From: Micromonospora sp. C28SCA-DRY-2
GTDB taxonomy: Bacteria; Actinomycetota; Actinomycetes; Mycobacteriales; Micromonosporaceae
Direction: 5' to 3'
Assembly (NCBI RefSeq): GCF_030519475.1
Contig: NZ_JAUMKD010000003.1
Coordinates: 558,001 to 622,000 of the forward strand
DNA length: 64,000 nt
The notes under the pieces are model-generated. The model ran no database searches and had not been told where the DNA came from. It worked only from the letters and a program-made list of their open reading frames with translations. Positions 62,372 through 64,000 of the stretch are shown here, in pieces. The translations under genes were made by a program, and so were the position numbers. Numbering within the stretch: the first letter of the stretch is position 1; the number at the start of each line of letters is the position of its first letter.

Positions 62372-62749
62372 ATGCCCAAGCGCGTCATCACCACCGACCA
62401 GGCCGCTCCGCCCGGGGGCCCGTACTCCCAGGCGGTCGTCGCGGGCGACCATGTGTATCTGGCTGGCGCGACCCCGGTACTGCCCGACGGGACGTGGGTG
62501 CGCGGCGCGTTCGCGGAGCAGGCGCGGGCGGCCTTCACCAACCTCGCTCGCGTCGCCGAGGCTGCCGGCGCCGACCTGACCCAGGCCGTCCGCGTCGGGG
62601 TCTACCTACGCGACTTCGCCCACTTCGCCGAGATGAACAAGATTTACGTAGAGTTCTTCGGCGAGCGGAACCTGCCGGTCCGCACGACGCTGCCGGTCGC
62701 GCTGGACGGCTTCGACATCGAGGTCGACGCCATTCTGTACACCGGGTAG
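62372..62749 (+). CDS. ridA: RidA family enamine/imine deaminase
   Basis: 125 residues, ATG 2 bases after the amidohydrolase stop. The start GGPYSQAVVAGDHVYLAGATP, the catalytic Arg in LPVRTTLPVALDG and the final IEVDAILYTG are diagnostic for RidA. These trimers hydrolyse reactive 2-aminoacrylate and related imines from PLP enzymes to keto acids plus ammonia, which prevents damage to other PLP enzymes. Its partner would be the divergent PLP deaminase. Confidence 0.92.
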   Translation: MPKRVITTDQAAPPGGPYSQAVVAGDHVYLAGATPVLPDGTWVRGAFAEQARAAFTNLARVAEAAGADLTQAVRVGVYLRDFAHFAEMNKIYVEFFGERNLPVRTTLPVALDGFDIEVDAILYTG

Positions 62750-62810
62750 ACACTCACCCGATGCCTGCCCCTCGGACGCACGGGTCTGAGGGTTCCACGT
62801 GAACGGATAG

Positions 62811-63950
62811 CTAGGCCCGGATCCGCGATGCCGCCGAGGCACCCGCGGCCCACACCCTGGTCCCGGCGAACGACACTTCCTTGCCGTGCGCGTCGGCGGC
62901 CGCGAACGCGAGCAGTCGCTCGCCCTCGGCGGTCAACTCGGCCCGGTCCCGCTTGCCGAGCCGGTCGAGCGGCTGGACCACCAGCCGTGCCACCTGGCGT
63001 TCTCGGATGATCTTCCAGGTGGCCTTGACGTACCCGTCGACCAGCACGCCCCGCGGCGGTTCGCGCCAAGCGCCGATGGCGCGCAGCGACTCGGCGCCCA
63101 CGAGCCGGGTCCGGTCGGCATGCGACAGCAACAGGTTGTCGTACTCGGCCAGGAACCGCACCGGCGCGGGCGTGTCAGGGTCCGGCCGCGGCGCGTCCTC
63201 CAGGTCGAAGAGCTCGCGCCCGCCCTCGTCCCGGAACCGCCGCAGCGGCAGGCGCTCGAAGACCTCCCGCAGGCGGGTGAGGCCGGACCAGGTCTGCGCG
63301 TCCTGGACGCTGGCGGGCCCGAACGCGGCGAGGTAGCGGCGCACCAGGATCGCCGGGTCCGGCTCGGTGAGCGGCCGGCCGAGCCAGGCGTCGGCGGTGG
63401 TCAGGGTCGGCTGCCCGCTCCTGCCCCACAGCCCGCGTGGGGGCACCTGGACCAGGGGTAGCAGGTTGCGGGCGCCGTGCGCCAGGGAGTTGGCTGGACG
63501 GTCCGGCCACCGTTGCTGGAGGAGCGTCCCCAGCTCCTTGGCGGTACGCGGCTGGGCTTCGACCAGCTCGCGGGCGGCGTCCGCGAGTGCGGTGAGGTCG
63601 AGGTCGCGCAGGCCGGGCGCGAAGGTGGTGTTGGTGCGAAGATCACGGTCGAAGATGGGCTGCGTCCAGGGGCGCATCGCCAGGCAGTCGTCGCCGGTGA
63701 CAAGGTGGATCGTGTTGCGCATCACCGGGATGCGCACCACCCGCCGGTCAAGCAGGAGCTGGCTCAGTTCGTGCGCCTCGAAGCCGTCGATGCGGCTCCA
63801 CAGCCCCACGTAGGGAGCCTGTGGCGCCTGGCCCTGCATGCCGACCAGGTGAACGATCACCTCTTCGGCGGGCATCGCCACGCGCTGGAGCATGAACTGT
63901 CGGGCGAGCGTAGCGCGCCCGAGGGCGCGCGACGACAGCGTCTGGCTCAC
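62811..63950 (-). CDS. Winged-helix DNA-binding domain protein (HTH_42/AlkZ-like)
   Basis: 379 residues from the GTG at 63950, which overlaps the upstream gene stop (GTGA). The protein matches the HTH_42 family: an N-terminal winged-helix region with the Gln motif HLVGMQGQAPQAPYVGLWSRIDGF, then RNTIHLVTGDDC, and a C-terminal LAEYDNLLLSHADRTRLV. Some family members (AlkZ, YcaQ) are DNA glycosylases that unhook crosslinks, with a catalytic QxQ or QxD. Here MQGQAP holds Q-x-Q, so glycosylase activity is plausible. Confidence 0.82.
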   Translation of the reverse strand: MSQTLSSRALGRATLARQFMLQRVAMPAEEVIVHLVGMQGQAPQAPYVGLWSRIDGFEAHELSQLLLDRRVVRIPVMRNTIHLVTGDDCLAMRPWTQPIFDRDLRTNTTFAPGLRDLDLTALADAARELVEAQPRTAKELGTLLQQRWPDRPANSLAHGARNLLPLVQVPPRGLWGRSGQPTLTTADAWLGRPLTEPDPAILVRRYLAAFGPASVQDAQTWSGLTRLREVFERLPLRRFRDEGGRELFDLEDAPRPDPDTPAPVRFLAEYDNLLLSHADRTRLVGAESLRAIGAWREPPRGVLVDGYVKATWKIIRERQVARLVVQPLDRLGKRDRAELTAEGERLLAFAAADAHGKEVSFAGTRVWAAGASAASRIRA

Positions 63951-64000
63951 GTCAGCCCGGCCAAGAAGTGGCGGATGTCCCGCAGGTCACCGCCCCCTGC
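63947..64000 (-). CDS. C-terminal end of a gene continuing past the window
   Basis: The minus-strand frame encodes AGGGDLRDIRHFLAGLT and ends in TGA overlapping the next start codon (GTGA), so it is a real upstream gene co-translated with the winged-helix protein. Only 17 residues are visible and no family can be named. Confidence 0.6.
   Translation of the reverse strand, partial: AGGGDLRDIRHFLAGLT

Overview
The window is a very GC-rich (about 70% or more) bacterial chromosome segment packed with genes on both strands. GTG starts, leaderless-looking promoters, many one-component regulators and several secreted hydrolases with C-terminal accessory domains point to a filamentous actinomycete. 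The gene mix resembles Micromonosporaceae (Micromonospora or a relative), but that is an inference from style and gene content; there is no rRNA or tRNA to settle it.

Layout. 1-3.2 kb: 3' end of a large secreted subtilase, then a convergent rifamycin monooxygenase (rox-like). 3.2-9.9 kb: an HTH/MarR-like regulator divergent from a DUF4097 protein and an S9 peptidase, with an array of CAACGA/TCGTTG palindromes between them; then a BBE-type FAD oxidoreductase and two small enzymes. 9.9-17.2 kb: a leftward run of SNF2 helicase, SWIM protein, LAL-type LuxR regulator and cupin. 17.3-19 kb: a DGPF protein plus ECF42 sigma factor behind a textbook ECF42 promoter. 19-28 kb: F420-type reductase, lipoprotein, Ser/Thr kinase divergent from an ECF sigma factor and a 1090-residue repeat protein, MazG-like enzyme, MFS exporter. 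28-36 kb: MarR regulator, XRE-like protein, secreted subtilase, an MFS remnant, secreted PLD-like protein, and an AA10 lytic polysaccharide monooxygenase (LPMO) with a CebR-like operator. 36.5-45.5 kb: a second LAL regulator divergent from an SDR, a DrrAB-type exporter coupled to an unknown 151-residue protein, a DHA2 MFS exporter and an epoxide hydrolase. 46-50.5 kb: two small secreted proteins whose upstream regions share an 11-bp-period direct repeat, a streptogrisin-type protease, a DUF2809 protein and a nucleotidyltransferase. 51-53.4 kb: DoxX, an orphan ModA-like lipoprotein with a His-rich linker, and a chitin-type AA10 LPMO with a CBM5/12.

53.6-62.8 kb is the most cohesive unit. A leftward, translationally coupled operon (PLP D-amino-acid deaminase-like enzyme, sugar-type binding lipoprotein, two permeases, cytoplasmic GH20 hexosaminidase) faces a rightward operon (unusual regulator, amidohydrolase, RidA). 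The 160-bp gap between them holds a direct repeat of TGATCATC with a 22-bp period. It reads as one regulated uptake and catabolic system for a hexosamine-containing and/or N-acyl-(D-)amino-acid substrate, with RidA clearing the imine made by the deaminase. This is the best candidate in the window for an undescribed system. No CRISPR array, prophage, complete insertion sequence or PKS/NRPS cluster was seen.
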